Of a stretch of 17,383 nucleotides of DNA, positions 16,056 to 17,383 are shown piece after piece. Positions within the stretch are counted from its first letter, which is position 1. Each line of letters starts with the position of its first letter. The position numbers were made by a program, and so were the translations under genes. The DNA lies in assembly GCA_044356825.1 (NCBI GenBank), contig JBIKVM010000045.1:1-17383 (forward strand), given 5' to 3'. This DNA is from JAUREX01 sp044356825 (GTDB taxonomy: Bacteria; Pseudomonadota; Alphaproteobacteria; Rhodobacterales; Rhodobacteraceae). The notes under the pieces are model-generated. The model worked only from the letters and a program-made list of their open reading frames with translations. It made no database searches and had not been told where the DNA came from.

Positions 16056-16819
16056 CACATCCCCTCGGGGCGGAAGGCGCCGGGGGGGATGTGCCCGTTG
16101 ACATAGGCATGGTGGAGCGCATCGAGCTGCACCCACAGGCAGTTCGTCTTGAAGGTCAGCGCATCGCATACCGCCTGCCGCTCGGCGGGGGTGTGGGCAT
16201 GTTCGCGTACATACTTCAGGGCAAACTCCGCATCCCGAGGCGCCTGATCGAGGCGGCGCTGGAAATAGGTCATGATATCGGGCTTGATGAAATCATAGTG
16301 CTCAAGCATGCCCGAAATGCGTTCTTCGTGCAGCCTGGGTGCGAAAAGCTCGGTGAGCGAGGAGGCGATGGCCTCGAGCGGGCTGCGTTCGCGCACGAAA
16401 TGGACGTAGGCCTCGGTCGCGAATCGCGTCGCGGGCAGAGCTCCCGCTAGGGACTCGACATAATCACGATCAAGCCCGAGGCCGTCAGTCAACTTCAGCC
16501 AGCGCTCGATCCCGCCTTCGGTGTCGAAGCCGCCGTCGTGATCCTCGATCCGGTGGCGCCATTCGAGGCGGATCATCCGGTCGCGGAAGCGCGAAATCAC
16601 GACCGCGTCCTTGATCGGGATGATCGACTGATAGCAATAGCGGTTCAACGCCCAGGCCTGCACCTGCCCGCGTGTCAGCTGGCCGCCGTGCAGCATGCGG
16701 TGGAAAGGGTGCAGCGCGTGATAGCGCGTCGCGCCGATCCAGCGCAGCCGGCGCTCCATTGCATCGGCACTATCGAGCGGCTCGCGGGGTTCGACCGGGG
16801 GGGCAGACAGATCGTTCAT
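16055..16819 (-). CDS. pqqC: pyrroloquinoline-quinone synthase
   Basis: PqqC is the cofactorless oxidase that carries out the final ring closure and eight-electron oxidation giving PQQ. The 254 residues match the family's usual 250. Conserved stretches include YHALHPFHRMLHGGQLTRGQ (33-52), WALNRYCYQSIIPIKDA, RIEDHDGG (90-97, with the active-site His94), SLTELFAPRLHEERI, HYDFIKPDIMTYFQRRL (174-190), EFALKYVREHA and CDALTFKTNCLWVQLDALHHAY. The N-terminal 15 residues are variable. The ATG overlaps the pqqB stop as ATGA, and the stop shares one base with the pqqD start. Both junctions point to translational coupling in a pqqBCDE order, which is the common order in proteobacteria. Confidence 0.97.
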   Translation of the reverse strand: MNDLSAPPVEPREPLDSADAMERRLRWIGATRYHALHPFHRMLHGGQLTRGQVQAWALNRYCYQSIIPIKDAVVISRFRDRMIRLEWRHRIEDHDGGFDTEGGIERWLKLTDGLGLDRDYVESLAGALPATRFATEAYVHFVRERSPLEAIASSLTELFAPRLHEERISGMLEHYDFIKPDIMTYFQRRLDQAPRDAEFALKYVREHAHTPAERQAVCDALTFKTNCLWVQLDALHHAYVNGHIPPGAFRPEGM

Positions 16820-17383
16820 GGCACGAAGACCTCGTTCAGGGTTGGGATCGTCCAGCCGGCGGCGGTCGCAGCCGCGCGCTCGGGCGAGCCGTCGAGCAGG
16901 ACGGGGTTGGAATTGTTGATGTGCACGAAGATCTTGCGGCCAATCCGTAGCCCCTCGAGACCCGCGATCGCCCCCTCGGGCCCCGACATCGCGACATGGC
17001 CCATCGAGCGGCCCGTCTTCTGGCCGAGGCCCTCGCGCGCCATCTCGTCATCGGTCCAGAGCGTGCCATCGAAGAACACGAGATCCGCGCCATCGAGCCG
17101 CGCCCGCAAGGGCGCATCGATCCGCGCGCAGGCCGTCAGCACATGCACGACCGGGCCGGGCTGACCCTTGGGCCGCAGCGTCAGACCAAGCGTGTCGCCC
17201 GGCGTCTCGCGCGCCATACCCGACACCCCCTCCATGTACCAAGCGACCTTGCCCGCAACCTCGAACGCCTCGACCTCGAGCCCCGACGGGCTGCCGTCGG
17301 GCAGAGCAGGCTCGAAGGCCTCGCCGGGCACGATCGGACGCCGCTTCACCCGGTTGCGGTCGAGGACGTTGAAGATCGGGTTC
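16816..17383 (-). CDS. pqqB: PQQ biosynthesis protein B, N-terminus cut by the window edge
   Basis: PqqB is a metallo-beta-lactamase-fold protein, thought to be an iron-dependent hydroxylase acting on the Glu-Tyr intermediate before PqqC. The frame is open to the right edge, where it reads NPIFNVLDRN on the minus strand, so the 188 visible residues are the C-terminal part of a protein usually near 300; the zinc-binding HxHxDH loop lies outside. Recognisable segments are DLVFFDGTLWTDDEM, GQKTGRSMGH, and KIFVHINNSNPVLLDGSPERA with the conserved His. The tail (GWTIPTLNEVFVP) differs from the DGMEI-type ending I know from other PqqB proteins. A GTG at 17349 is internal and not the start. pqqA, if present, would be expected further right. 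Confidence 0.94.
   Translation of the reverse strand, partial: NPIFNVLDRNRVKRRPIVPGEAFEPALPDGSPSGLEVEAFEVAGKVAWYMEGVSGMARETPGDTLGLTLRPKGQPGPVVHVLTACARIDAPLRARLDGADLVFFDGTLWTDDEMAREGLGQKTGRSMGHVAMSGPEGAIAGLEGLRIGRKIFVHINNSNPVLLDGSPERAAATAAGWTIPTLNEVFVP

Noticed and set aside
16056..16169. An N-terminal extension of PqqD starting at 16169
   Set aside because: The added residues lie opposite no motif and are the out-of-frame reading of the conserved pqqC end; the TGATG start gives the usual PqqD length.
11222..17383. A pqqA precursor gene within the window
   Set aside because: No short frame with a Glu-x-x-x-Tyr core was seen here; pqqA would be expected upstream of pqqB, beyond the right edge.

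Overview
The window looks like a stretch of a very GC-rich alphaproteobacterial chromosome, most probably from the order Rhodobacterales. The reasons are the two-gene glycyl-tRNA synthetase, the strong G/C preference at third codon positions, and folB, folP and glmM proteins that carry the extra domains I associate with this group. No mobile element, tRNA, rRNA or CRISPR array is visible. The genes are tightly packed, often with stop/start overlaps, and no gap exceeds 300 bases.

Layout, left to right. Bases 1-3931 (+): the 3' part of glyQ, an FkbM-type methyltransferase, a small membrane-anchored protein and glyS. The two glycyl-tRNA synthetase subunits are therefore separated by two unrelated genes. 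Bases 3992-6532 (+): a PpdK-like protein that keeps its phosphohistidine and PEP/pyruvate sites but seems to have lost key parts of the ATP-grasp site. Bases 6533-6793: the largest gap, less GC-rich than its surroundings, with a short imperfect dyad. It leads to an exported SleB-type cell wall hydrolase (6794-7435). Bases 7526-11221 (+): folB, folP, glmM and a DUF2306-like four-helix membrane protein, close-set or overlapping. FolB is fused to a C-terminal domain that resembles a degenerate amino-acid-kinase (MfnE-like) domain, and FolP has an N-terminal extension of about 70 residues.

Bases 11293-17383 form a pyrroloquinoline quinone (PQQ) locus. On the minus strand, pqqB (cut by the window end), pqqC, pqqD, pqqE and a prolyl-iminopeptidase-like gene overlap one another by 1 to 11 bases, as in a translationally coupled operon. 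Converging on them from the plus strand is a single-chain M16 zinc peptidase of 805 residues with features of the PreP (M16C) branch. The two convergent genes end inside one palindromic hexamer, TCATGA, that supplies both stop codons. The inferred scheme is that PqqE crosslinks Glu and Tyr in PqqA (encoded outside the window) with PqqD as carrier. The M16 peptidase and perhaps the aminopeptidase would then free the crosslinked pair, after which PqqB and PqqC complete the cofactor. The peptidase arrangement is the most unusual part of the window.
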